Shown here: positions 24,079 to 30,030 of the stretch, one piece after another
Position numbering within the stretch: the stretch's first letter is position 1
Layout: each line of letters begins with the position of its first letter
From: an uncultured Oscillospiraceae bacterium
Lineage (GTDB): Bacteria; Bacillota; Clostridia; Oscillospirales; Oscillospiraceae
Assembly (NCBI GenBank): GCA_910588455.1
Contig: CAJUPG010000016.1
Coordinates: 1-31,741 of the forward strand
Length of the DNA stretch: 31,741 nucleotides
Reading direction: 5' to 3'
Notes under the pieces: generated by a model
Told to the model about the DNA's origin: nothing
The model's database searches: none
The model's input: only the letters and a program-made list of their open reading frames with translations
Position numbers and translations under genes: made by a program

Positions 24079-25087
24079 AGAGCAGCTCCGGGGAAATCTC
24101 CGCCAGGGAGTGGACCCCGCACATCGCCATCGCGTCCGCCAGCTCGCCCTTGATCTTCTGGGTGAGCAGGGCCACGCCCTCCTCCTGCGCGCCGTAGACG
24201 GCGGTAACATAAGGCCGGGCTACAATCGCCGCATCCGCCCCCATAGCCAGGGCCCTGCACACATCCAGACCGGAGCGCAGGCCGCCGTCCACCAGAATCA
24301 TCATCCGGCCCTTCACCGTCCGGGCGATGGCGGGCAGGACCTGGGCGGTGGCGGGGGTTCCGTCCAGCACCCGGCCGCCGTGGTTGGAGACCACGATGCC
24401 CGCCGCCCCGGCCTCCAGGGCCTTTTGCGCCCCCCGGACGGTCATAATGCCCTTGAGAATAAAGGGAACCTTGGCGTATTCAATAATTTCCCGCAGCTCC
24501 GCCACGGTCTTGCTTCCGGCGGGGGGATTGAGACCCTTCAAAAAGGGCAGGCCCGCCGCGTCGATGTCCATAGCAAAGGCCTTGGCTCCGCAGGCCTTGG
24601 CCGCGTCCAGCTTGGCGAACACCGTCTCCCGGTCCCAGGGCTTCACCGTGGGGATGCCCCGGCCACCGGCGGTCCCGATGGCCCGGGCGGCGGCTTCAAA
24701 GACGGCGGGGTCGGTGCCGTCGCCGGTGAAGGCGGCGATGCCGGCCTTCTGGCAGGCGGGGACCAGAATATTGTTATAAGCCAAATCATCGTACTTGTCC
24801 CCGTAGTGGAGCTTGACCGCCCCCACGGGCCCGGCGAACACGGGCAGGTCATATGTTTCTCCGAAAAAGTCGAAGGAAGTATCCACAGGGCCGTTGGCGC
24901 AGACGGTGTCCATATTGAGGAAAACCTTCTGCCAGGCCTCATAGTTGCGCTGGGCCACGGTGCCGGTGCCCTTGGCGCCGGGGCCGGGCATGGCCGCGCC
25001 GCAGGCCTTGCCGTTGCAGACAGGGCAGGCTTTACAGTAGGGACCGCTGCACGTCCGGGCGGCGGCTAAAACTTCTTGATATGTCAT
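24068..25087 (-). CDS. FMN-dependent 2-hydroxy-acid dehydrogenase with N-terminal cysteine cluster
   Basis: The 339 residues form a TIM-barrel of the glycolate/lactate oxidase (FMN_dh) family. Lys212 in ILKGI, His236 and Arg239 in SNHGGRVLDG and the phosphate-binding DGGLRSGLDV (267-276) and GADAAIVARP are all present. The His/Arg pair is the catalytic base and substrate-binding residue in the family. The product should be an enzyme that oxidises L-lactate or another 2-hydroxy acid in the cytoplasm. Unusual is the N-terminus: five cysteines in a C-x4-C-x2-C-x2-C-x4-C pattern (Cys13, 18, 21, 24, 29), not found in classical lactate oxidases. It may bind an iron-sulfur cluster or zinc (inference), which would suit electron transfer in an anaerobe. 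It has its own promoter, and GAAAGGGG precedes the ATG. Confidence 0.88.
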   Translation of the reverse strand: MTYQEVLAAARTCSGPYCKACPVCNGKACGAAMPGPGAKGTGTVAQRNYEAWQKVFLNMDTVCANGPVDTSFDFFGETYDLPVFAGPVGAVKLHYGDKYDDLAYNNILVPACQKAGIAAFTGDGTDPAVFEAAARAIGTAGGRGIPTVKPWDRETVFAKLDAAKACGAKAFAMDIDAAGLPFLKGLNPPAGSKTVAELREIIEYAKVPFILKGIMTVRGAQKALEAGAAGIVVSNHGGRVLDGTPATAQVLPAIARTVKGRMMILVDGGLRSGLDVCRALAMGADAAIVARPYVTAVYGAQEEGVALLTQKIKGELADAMAMCGVHSLAEISPELLYGG

Positions 25088-25112
25088 AAAATTATCCCCT
25101 TTCTTTTTCTAA

Positions 25113-25141
25113 ATTGTAGCTTGAAATTGGAAATCCGTCAA
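25113..25141 (-). promoter_or_regulatory. Promoter of the dehydrogenase-MATE-permease-galM operon
   Basis: On the minus strand TTGACG (25141-25136), 17 bases, TACAAT (25118-25113). The start would be near 25106, giving a leader of about 20 bases. Confidence 0.8.
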
Positions 25142-25171
25142 GGGGATTGCACTGTAAGGCCGCCCCTGCAG

Positions 25172-25199
25172 AAAAACCGCAAGGAGGAGGCGCTCCTGC
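25172..25199 (-). terminator. Leftward intrinsic terminator
   Basis: Read on the minus strand GCAGGAG (25199-25193) pairs with CTCCTTGC (25186-25179, one bulged T), followed by GGTTTTT (25178-25172). It would stop leftward transcripts of the small-protein gene before the dehydrogenase promoter. Confidence 0.6.
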
Positions 25200-25224
25200 C
25201 AAAATCGGTTTACATAATGAAATT

Positions 25225-25264
25225 CGCGGCTGTGGGTATTATTCTTCAAAACCCCACAGCCGCG
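25225..25264. terminator. Strong hairpin terminator after the 44-residue gene
   Basis: A perfect 12-bp stem, CGCGGCTGTGGG (25225-25236) with CCCACAGCCGCG (25253-25264). Leftward it is followed only by AATTT; rightward by a better T6 run (25273-25278). With the hairpin at 25172-25199 it closes the small-protein transcription unit. I see no rightward gene that would need it. Confidence 0.7.
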
Positions 25265-25301
25265 GTTATCATTTTTTGTCGAAATTGTCGGAGAGATACC
25301 C

Positions 25302-25436
25302 TCAGCGGTCGCTGGAATTGCGGTTCTCTTCCGGATCCCAACACACGTCGTATCCGAAAATCATGTCGTCGATGTCCTGATCTTCCCGCAGACTGCTCCA
25401 GATGGGGTTTTTCTCAAATTTCTTTTTCATTGTCAT
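25302..25436 (-). CDS. Orphan 44-residue acidic small protein
   Basis: A short but well-formed gene: AAGGAGGGAGAGACC directly precedes the ATG at 25436, an excellent ribosome site, and a stop and terminator follow. The N-terminus is basic (MTMKKKFEKNP); the rest is acidic (LREDQDIDDMIFGYD, then CWDPEENRNS). It has a single cysteine, no signal peptide and no membrane helix. I recognise no family. It is the only protein-coding gene after an attenuator-like leader that starts at the divergent promoter. Its short size, charge and complex control suggest a regulator or a product whose level must be tuned, but no function can be assigned. Confidence 0.65.
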   Translation of the reverse strand: MTMKKKFEKNPIWSSLREDQDIDDMIFGYDVCWDPEENRNSSDR

Positions 25437-25483
25437 GGTCTCTCCCTCCTTCTTTTTAAGAACTAAAGTCCAAAACGGACACG

Positions 25484-25526
25484 AAAAACCACCGTTTGCA
25501 GCACTGAAAGGCTACAGGCGGTGGTG
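25484..25526 (-). terminator. Leader terminator (attenuator) before the small-protein gene
   Basis: Read on the minus strand ACCACCG (25525-25519) pairs with CGGTGGT (25494-25488), with an inner TGTAG/CTGCA helix, then TTTT. It lies upstream of the 44-residue gene, inside its transcript. Its left arm, with CACCGCCTGT (25523-25514), is perfectly complementary to ACAGGCGGTG at 25626-25617, so an antiterminator can form instead. Confidence 0.7.
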
Positions 25527-25566
25527 AAACGGCACATTTTTGGGAAATTGTTTTCAATCGACCCAT

Positions 25567-25583
25567 CGCCGGTCAAACCGGCG
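25567..25583 (-). other. Small perfect hairpin in the leftward leader
   Basis: CGCCGG (25567-25572) pairs with CCGGCG (25578-25583), loop of five, without a T-tract. It lies just after the stop codon of the 26-codon leader ORF and before the terminator, and probably shapes the attenuator. Confidence 0.5.
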
Positions 25584-25588
25584 CACCC

Positions 25589-25669
25589 TCACGCATCATC
25601 GGGCGCGGAATGGCCGCACCGCCTGTTGTTCTGCTTGAATTGCTGAAACAAAAAGAGAAATCGTACCAT
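25589..25669 (-). CDS. Possible leader peptide, 26 codons
   Basis: The ATG at 25669 has a good site (GAGGTG, seven bases upstream). The peptide starts MVRFLFLFQQFKQNN and ends CGHSAPDDA. Four phenylalanines and two leucines fall within codons 4-11, reminiscent of amino-acid attenuation leaders. The antiterminator segment ACAGGCGGTG (25626-25617) is inside its codons 15-18, so ribosome position would affect whether it can pair with the terminator arm. It may instead be a chance frame in a non-coding leader. Confidence 0.45.
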   Translation of the reverse strand: MVRFLFLFQQFKQNNRRCGHSAPDDA

Positions 25670-25722
25670 TTCCGCTCACCTCTTTCTATGAGTTCAATCA
25701 TGGGATTTTTCAATTCATAAAT

Positions 25723-25736
25723 AGCCTCGCTGGACT
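25723..25736 (-). promoter_or_regulatory. Match to the PyrR RNA-binding consensus at the 5' end of the leftward transcript
   Basis: The minus strand reads AGTCCAGCGAGGCT, which fits ARUCCNGNGAGGYU, the consensus of PyrR-binding loops in Gram-positive pyr leaders, at every position. The upper stem (A-G-C-C with G-G-C-U around AGCGA) can fold. The flanking AATGAAA and ATTTATG could form the lower stem, but a start at 25737 would leave most of the left flank untranscribed. No pyrimidine gene follows. The match is real; binding is inference. Confidence 0.45.
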
Positions 25737-25743
25737 TTTCATT

Positions 25744-25772
25744 ATTGTAAACTCTTCCTTTTGTTTTGTCAA
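25744..25772 (-). promoter_or_regulatory. Leftward promoter of the small-protein transcript
   Basis: On the minus strand TTGACA (25772-25767), 17 bases, TACAAT (25749-25744); start near 25737. Its -35 box is one end of the 42-bp palindrome shared with the rightward promoter. Confidence 0.82.
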
Positions 25773-25808
25773 GGGCTTTTTGAAAAAAATTTCGAAAACC
25801 CCTTGACA
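25767..25808. repeat. 42-bp near-perfect palindrome holding both divergent -35 boxes
   Basis: The stretch begins TGTCAAGGGCTTTT and ends AAAACCCCTTGACA. Of the 21 symmetric positions, 17 match. The outer nine bases of each arm are identical in inverted order and contain the TTGACA of each promoter. It looks like a site for a dimeric regulator, or simply two promoters that arose by inverted duplication. Confidence 0.7.
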
Positions 25809-25832
25809 GTTTTCCCGCCGTTGTGATAAGAT
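25803..25832 (+). promoter_or_regulatory. Rightward promoter of the lysine riboswitch / NhaC transcript
   Basis: TTGACA (25803-25808), 18 bases, TAAGAT (25827-25832) with a TG one base upstream (extended -10). The start would be near 25839, just before the riboswitch P1 helix. Confidence 0.78.
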
Positions 25833-25851
25833 ACTGGAAATTTTATATGGA

Positions 25852-26017
25852 TGGATAGAGGCGCGGCGCTTATGCGTAAGAGAACCCCCAGCCAGGCAGC
25901 ATGGGTTCTCTGAGAGGAAGCGCTGCCGAAGGTCCGGCCGGGTGCCTGCCCGTCCGCGCCTGGGCCGCACGGAGAAGATCCTGCGGACTGTCACAATCAC
26001 TTGTGGAGCGCTATCCA
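25852..26017 (+). promoter_or_regulatory. Lysine riboswitch (L-box) aptamer
   Basis: The conserved parts of the lysine aptamer are present in order: AGAGGCGC directly after the 5' P1 strand (25857-25864), GCTGCCGAAGG (25922-25932), CTGGG (25960-25964), ACTGTCAC (25987-25994) and GTGGAGCGCTATCC (26003-26016). P1 closes as TGGATAG (25852-25858) with CTATCCA (26011-26017). When lysine is bound P1 forms and the downstream terminator folds, switching the gene off. It puts the NhaC-family gene under lysine repression, which implies that the transporter handles lysine. Confidence 0.9.
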
Positions 26018-26056
26018 GACGGTCCTCCCGCACCGCGCGGGGGGCCGTCCGGTTTT
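26018..26056 (+). terminator. Riboswitch terminator 1
   Basis: GACGGTCCTCC (26018-26028) pairs with GGGGGGCCGTC (26039-26049), extended by GC/GC, followed by CGGTTTT. It starts at the base after P1, the usual place of the lysine expression platform. Confidence 0.78.
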
Positions 26057-26057
26057 G

Positions 26058-26090
26058 TCATGGCTGCGCTTCGTGTGCCATGATTTTTAT
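26058..26090 (+). terminator. Second terminator before the NhaC gene
   Basis: TCATGGC (26058-26064) pairs with GCCATGA (26077-26083), followed by TTTTTATTT. Its T-tract is better than that of terminator 1. It lies 30 bases before the start codon, so the coding transcript must pass both hairpins. Confidence 0.7.
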
Positions 26091-26119
26091 TTGCGCAGAA
26101 AAATTTGGAGGGAAGTTTT

Positions 26120-27853
26120 ATGAGAAAAACAAACCGCCGGCTGATCAAAGGAGCGGCCATTCTCCTGCTCCTGCTCAGTCTGGTCACAACTGCCTTTGCC
26201 GCCGGGGAGGACCCCACAGAGCTGAGCGGCACCAAGTACGTGGAATGTCCCGACTGCGCCACCCTGGGGGTGGTCCTGTCCGAAGAGGGGGAGGCCGTCC
26301 CCTGCGAAACCTGCGCCGACAGCGGATTCGTGGGCTACATCACATCCTCCAGCGGCTTTTTCAACACGCCGCTGTCCCTGCTGCCCCCGGTGATCGCCAT
26401 CGGGCTGGCCCTGCTCACCAAGGAGGTCTACTCCTCCCTGTTCATCGGCATTCTGATGGGCGGACTGCTCTACTCCAATTTCTCCTTTGAGGGAACAGTT
26501 CTCCACGTGTTCCAGGACGGCGTGGTCAGCGTCCTGTCCGACGGCTACAACGTGGGCATCCTGATTTTCCTGGTCATTTTGGGCTCTATGGTGTGCCTGA
26601 TGAACAAGGCCGGCGGGTCCGCCGCCTTTGGCCGCTGGGCCGCCAGCAACATCAAGAGCCGGGCCGGGGCCCAGTTGTCCTGTGTGCTGCTGGGTGTGCT
26701 GATCTTCATCGACGATTACTTCAACTGCCTCACCGTGGGCAGCGTCATGCGCCCCATCACCGACAAGCAGAACATCTCCCGGGTGAAGCTGGCCTATCTC
26801 ATTGACGCCACCGCCGCCCCCATCTGCATTATCGCCCCCATCAGCTCCTGGGCGGCGGCCGTGTCCGGCTTTGTGGAGGACGGCAGCGGCCTGGCCCTGT
26901 TCATCCGGGCCATCCCCTACAACTTCTACGCCCTGCTGACCATCGTGATGATGATTGGCCTGGTTATTTTAAAGGTGGACTACGGCCCCATGGCCGCGTA
27001 TGAGCACAACGCCGAGACCACCGGCGACCTGTTCTCCGGCGCAAACCCCTACGCCGGGGCGGAGGACGACGCGCCCTCTGACAACGGCGGCGTGCTGGAC
27101 CTGGTGGTTCCCATTGCGGTGCTGGTAATCTGCTGCGTGGTCGGCATGATCTACTCCGGCGGCTTCTTCTCCGGCGCCAGCTTTGTGGAAGCCTTCTCCA
27201 ACTCCGACGCCTCCGTGGGCCTGATGCTGGGCTCCGCCTTCGGGCTGGTGTTCACCCTGGTTTTCTACGCGGTGCGCCGGGTGCTCACCTTCCGGGATAT
27301 GATGGGCTGCATCCCTGAGGGCTTCAAGGCCATGGTGCCCGCCATCATGATCCTCACCTTCGCCTGGTCCCTGAAGGCTATGACCGACTCCCTGGGCGCC
27401 ACCTACTTTGTCCGGGACCTGGTCCGGGGCAGCGCTGGCAGCTTTGACGTATTCCTGCCCGCCATCGTGTTCATCATTGGCTGTCTGCTGGCCTTCGCCA
27501 CCGGCACCTCCTGGGGCACCTTCGGGGTGCTGATCCCCATCACCATGGCGATTTTCCCCATGGACGACCCCCTGGGCATTATCTGCATCTCCGCCTGCAT
27601 GGCCGGCGCGGTGTGCGGCGACCACTGCTCCCCCATCTCCGACACCACCATCATGGCCTCCGCCGGGGCCCAGTGCGACCACGTGAACCACGTGTCCACC
27701 CAGCTGCCCTACGCCATCTCCGTGGCGGTTGTGTCCTTTATCACCTACATCATTGCCGGGTTCGTGCGCACGCCCCTGATCGCGCTGCCGGTGGGTGTGG
27801 TGCTGATGCTGGGCTTCCTGTATGTGATGAAAATGCGCCAGAAAAAGGTGTAG
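26120..27853 (+). CDS. NhaC-family antiporter, probable lysine transporter, with zinc-ribbon N-terminus
   Basis: A 577-residue membrane protein of the NhaC superfamily. Family hallmarks are LIFIDDYFNCLTVGSVMRP (about 194-211), TAAPICIIAPISSW (231-244), the GTSWGTFG segment and GDHCSPISDTT (500-510). About 12 helices are expected. NhaC proteins exchange Na+ and H+, but relatives behind lysine riboswitches have been assigned as lysine transporters, which fits here. The protein starts with a signal peptide (1-28), then a CxxC-x15-CxxC zinc-ribbon (Cys43/46 and Cys62/65) on the outer side before the first helix. This extension is unusual for NhaC. The ATG at 26120 is preceded by GGAGGGAAG. A TTG five codons upstream lies within that site. 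It is transcribed alone behind the riboswitch. Confidence 0.9.
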   Translation: MRKTNRRLIKGAAILLLLLSLVTTAFAAGEDPTELSGTKYVECPDCATLGVVLSEEGEAVPCETCADSGFVGYITSSSGFFNTPLSLLPPVIAIGLALLTKEVYSSLFIGILMGGLLYSNFSFEGTVLHVFQDGVVSVLSDGYNVGILIFLVILGSMVCLMNKAGGSAAFGRWAASNIKSRAGAQLSCVLLGVLIFIDDYFNCLTVGSVMRPITDKQNISRVKLAYLIDATAAPICIIAPISSWAAAVSGFVEDGSGLALFIRAIPYNFYALLTIVMMIGLVILKVDYGPMAAYEHNAETTGDLFSGANPYAGAEDDAPSDNGGVLDLVVPIAVLVICCVVGMIYSGGFFSGASFVEAFSNSDASVGLMLGSAFGLVFTLVFYAVRRVLTFRDMMGCIPEGFKAMVPAIMILTFAWSLKAMTDSLGATYFVRDLVRGSAGSFDVFLPAIVFIIGCLLAFATGTSWGTFGVLIPITMAIFPMDDPLGIICISACMAGAVCGDHCSPISDTTIMASAGAQCDHVNHVSTQLPYAISVAVVSFITYIIAGFVRTPLIALPVGVVLMLGFLYVMKMRQKKV

Positions 27854-27859
27854 AAAAGA

Positions 27860-27890
27860 GCCGGACCTCTTTCGAGGTCCGGCATTTTTT
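27860..27890. terminator. Terminator between NhaC and DUF3842 genes
   Basis: A 10-bp stem, GCCGGACCTC (27860-27869) with GAGGTCCGGC (27874-27883), loop TTTC, then A-T6 (27884-27890). The T-run runs into the stop codon of the converging gene. A weaker TCTTTTC follows on the other strand, so it may act both ways. Confidence 0.9.
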
Positions 27891-28296
27891 ATATATCTCG
27901 GGCCAGCAGCTCTACCGCCTCTTTCACATAGGCGGGCAGGGACATCTCCCGGACGCCGGCCACGGCCACGCCGCAGCTGTTCATGGGGATTAGATACTTT
28001 TTCCCCCGGCAGCCACCCACGGCCTCGGCCATCCTCGGGGTGACCTCCCCCAGAATGGCGTGGGCCGCGATTATCCCCACCGGCCCCAGCACCGCGTCCG
28101 CGTCGGCTACCGCCCGGACCACCGGGTTCTCCCCCGTGGCCCCGAAGTGGGCGCCGGCCTTGAGCATGGCGGAGGTGGCAATGCTGTTGGTGCCGATGGC
28201 CCAGATTTCCCCCTGGGGGAACCGGGCCAGAAGGGCCTCCACCAGCAGCTTGCCCAGACGGCCCCCCTGGCCGTCAATAACCACAAATTTCATCAT
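27889..28296 (-). CDS. DUF3842 family protein
   Basis: A 135-residue cytoplasmic protein of the conserved but uncharacterised DUF3842 family, common in Clostridia. It begins MMKFVVIDGQGGRLG, a short glycine-rich loop of Rossmann character, and carries IGTNSIATSAMLKAGA (34-49), GATGENPVV (52-60), GPVGIIAAHAILGEVTP (71-87) and LIPMNSCGV (102-110). The pattern suggests a nucleotide- or small-ligand-binding fold, but no function is known to me. The start overlaps the yigZ stop by four bases (ATGATG), so it is the last gene of a coupled three-gene operon. Confidence 0.88.
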   Translation of the reverse strand: MMKFVVIDGQGGRLGKLLVEALLARFPQGEIWAIGTNSIATSAMLKAGAHFGATGENPVVRAVADADAVLGPVGIIAAHAILGEVTPRMAEAVGGCRGKKYLIPMNSCGVAVAGVREMSLPAYVKEAVELLARDI

Positions 28297-28925
28297 ACAC
28301 GCTCCCGCCAGGGCACATCCTGAAACCGCTCGCCAGAGACTATGCCCTCAATCTGTCCGGCGCTGAGATCCAGAACAGCGTCCAGAATCTCCTGGGCCCT
28401 CTCCTCCGGCAACAGCACGGTAAAACATACGTCCGCCCCGTAGTCCGTTTCGGCGACGGTCCCTCCCAGCCGCTCGATCTCCAGGCGCACCCGGTCATGC
28501 CAGCTGTAGGGGCATGGGAGCAGGGCCTCCACCCACCGGCGCACCACGGAGATTCCCGCCCCGTCCAGGGCGCTCTTGGCGCTCTGGGTATAGGCCCGGA
28601 CCAGTCCCCCGGCCCCCAGCAGCACCCCGCCGAAGTACCGGGTCACCACGCAGCACACATTTTCAACGGCCTCCCGCTCAAACACGTTGAGCATGGGCTG
28701 GCCCGCGGTGCCCTGGGGCTCCCCGTCGTCGGAGTAGCGCACGGGGCCGTCCTTGATGCGGTAGCACCAGCAGTTGTGCCGGGCGTCGTAGTGCTCCTTT
28801 TTGGTGCGCTCGATGCAGGCCCGGGCCTCCTCCTCGCTGTCCACCCGCCACACATGGCCGATGAACCGGGAGCGCTTCTCTGTAAACTCGGTGACGCTCT
28901 CCCGGGTGGGAATGAAATACTCCAT
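28293..28925 (-). CDS. yigZ: YigZ/IMPACT (UPF0029) family protein
   Basis: A 210-residue protein with the UPF0029 N-terminal domain, including SDDGEPQGTAGQPML (65-79) and the signature VTRYFGGVLLGAGGLVRAYTQS (from 94). A ferredoxin-like C-terminal domain (about 135-205) completes the bacterial YigZ layout. Eukaryotic IMPACT regulates the Gcn2 kinase. The bacterial role is not settled; ribosome- or nucleic-acid-related binding has been proposed. The ATG at 28925 immediately follows the stop codon of the CBS-domain gene with no gap, and the end overlaps the DUF3842 gene. All three genes are cotranscribed from 29942. Confidence 0.93.
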   Translation of the reverse strand: MEYFIPTRESVTEFTEKRSRFIGHVWRVDSEEEARACIERTKKEHYDARHNCWCYRIKDGPVRYSDDGEPQGTAGQPMLNVFEREAVENVCCVVTRYFGGVLLGAGGLVRAYTQSAKSALDGAGISVVRRWVEALLPCPYSWHDRVRLEIERLGGTVAETDYGADVCFTVLLPEERAQEILDAVLDLSAGQIEGIVSGERFQDVPWRERV

Positions 28926-29858
28926 TCACTCTACCTCTTGTTCCGGCCCGGGCTGCGCCGGCTCCAGCTTCTCGACCAGGGCCCAGTTCACCCGCCGGTC
29001 GGACAGGTCCTCCACCCGGATGCGTAAACCCATGGTCTCCACCACCGGGCGGCTGCCGTCGTCGGGAATCACCGACAGCTGGGCAAACACCAGCCCGCCC
29101 ACCGTGTCGCAGTCCAGCTCCTCCAGCTCCTCCCAGGGCAGCTCGATCTCCATCGCCTCCGCCAGCTCCTCCAAATCCGCGGAGCCGGAGGCCCGCCACA
29201 GCTTGTCGCTGATGGGGATGATCTCCTGCTGTTCCGGGGGGTCGAACTCGTCATAGATTTTGCCCACCAGCTCCTCCAGCAGATCCTCCAGCGTGATCAG
29301 GCCGCTGGTGCCGCCGTACTCGTCCACCACCACGGCCATATGTATTTTCTTGCTCTGCATATCCCGAAACAGCAGGTCCGCCCGGACGGACTCCGGAATA
29401 AAATAGGCCGGGCGCAGCAGCTGCCGCAGGGGCAGGGGCTTGGGCTCCCGGGCGTTCAGGAAGTAATCCCGGGTGGACAGGATGCCCAAAATATCGTCGG
29501 CGTCCTCTCCGTACACCGGGAAGCGGGACAGGCCCGACTCCCGGATCGCCTGCAAAATTCTCTCGTCGCTGTCCTCCACCCCCAGAGAGACCATGTCCGT
29601 GCGGTGGATCATAAGGTCCTCCGCGCAGGAGTTATTGAACTCAAAGACGTTTTCAATCATTTCCTTCTCGATGGCCTCGATGGAGCCGGATTCCTCCCCC
29701 TCCTCCACCATGGCCAGGATCTCGTTTTCCGAGACCTCTCCCCCGCTCTTGTGGAGCAGGGCCAGAAGCTGACGGCGAAACAGCAAAAACAGATTGAGCA
29801 GTATGCTCAGGACCAGGCAGGCAATCAGCACCCACCATAATCGGTCGTCCGATGGCAC
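28926..29858 (-). CDS. CorC/HlyC-like protein with CBS pair, lacking the DUF21 domain
   Basis: A 310-residue protein with one membrane helix (about 8-27), two CBS domains (about 83-135 and 148-204, with VVVDEYGGTSGLITLEDLLEE around 176) and a C-terminal CorC_HlyC domain (about 215-298). CorC-type proteins are tied to magnesium or cobalt homeostasis. The CBS pair usually senses adenine nucleotides. Full-length relatives have a four-helix DUF21 transporter domain before the CBS pair. Here only a single helix remains, so it is probably a regulatory or accessory form. The GTG at 29858 after TAGGGGGA is chosen. The frame stays open for 28 codons upstream, but that part coincides with the promoter. 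Confidence 0.85.
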   Translation of the reverse strand: MPSDDRLWWVLIACLVLSILLNLFLLFRRQLLALLHKSGGEVSENEILAMVEEGEESGSIEAIEKEMIENVFEFNNSCAEDLMIHRTDMVSLGVEDSDERILQAIRESGLSRFPVYGEDADDILGILSTRDYFLNAREPKPLPLRQLLRPAYFIPESVRADLLFRDMQSKKIHMAVVVDEYGGTSGLITLEDLLEELVGKIYDEFDPPEQQEIIPISDKLWRASGSADLEELAEAMEIELPWEELEELDCDTVGGLVFAQLSVIPDDGSRPVVETMGLRIRVEDLSDRRVNWALVEKLEPAQPGPEQEVE

Positions 29859-29913
29859 AGAGATTCCCCCTAATTTGTCAAAATTTTCTTCTGGGTAAAA
29901 GAATACAGCTAAC

Positions 29914-29942
29914 ATCATAGCATTTTTTTTGAGAGCTGTCAA
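29914..29942 (-). promoter_or_regulatory. Promoter of the CBS-yigZ-DUF3842 operon
   Basis: On the minus strand TTGACA (29942-29937), 17 bases, TATGAT (29919-29914). The start is near 29907, about 50 bases before the GTG. It rules out an earlier translation start. Confidence 0.85.
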
Positions 29943-29959
29943 TTTTTATCCCGCTACAC

Positions 29960-29988
29960 TTGTATTTTCCCAAAAATTATTATATGAT
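29960..29988 (+). promoter_or_regulatory. Promoter of the membrane protein-metG operon
   Basis: TTGTAT (29960-29965), 17 bases, TATGAT (29983-29988). It lies back to back with the leftward promoter in an AT-rich gap; the -35 boxes are 17 bases apart. Confidence 0.75.
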
Positions 29989-30030
29989 AAGCGAGTATCC
30001 CTTCGATTTCCGCAACAGGAGGTTTCCTGC

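Noticed and set aside
25484..25743. T-box leader
   Set aside because: AACAACAGGCGGTG slightly resembles the T-box core, but the conserved GGGTGGNACCGCG string, a stem I with AGTA bulge and a downstream tRNA-related gene are missing.
25710..26033. A 107-codon minus-strand frame across the intergenic region
   Set aside because: It runs antisense through the lysine riboswitch and both promoters and has no ribosome site.
29859..29942. Longer CBS-protein start at TTG 29942
   Set aside because: That TTG is the first half of the TTGACA box of the promoter, so it would not be transcribed.
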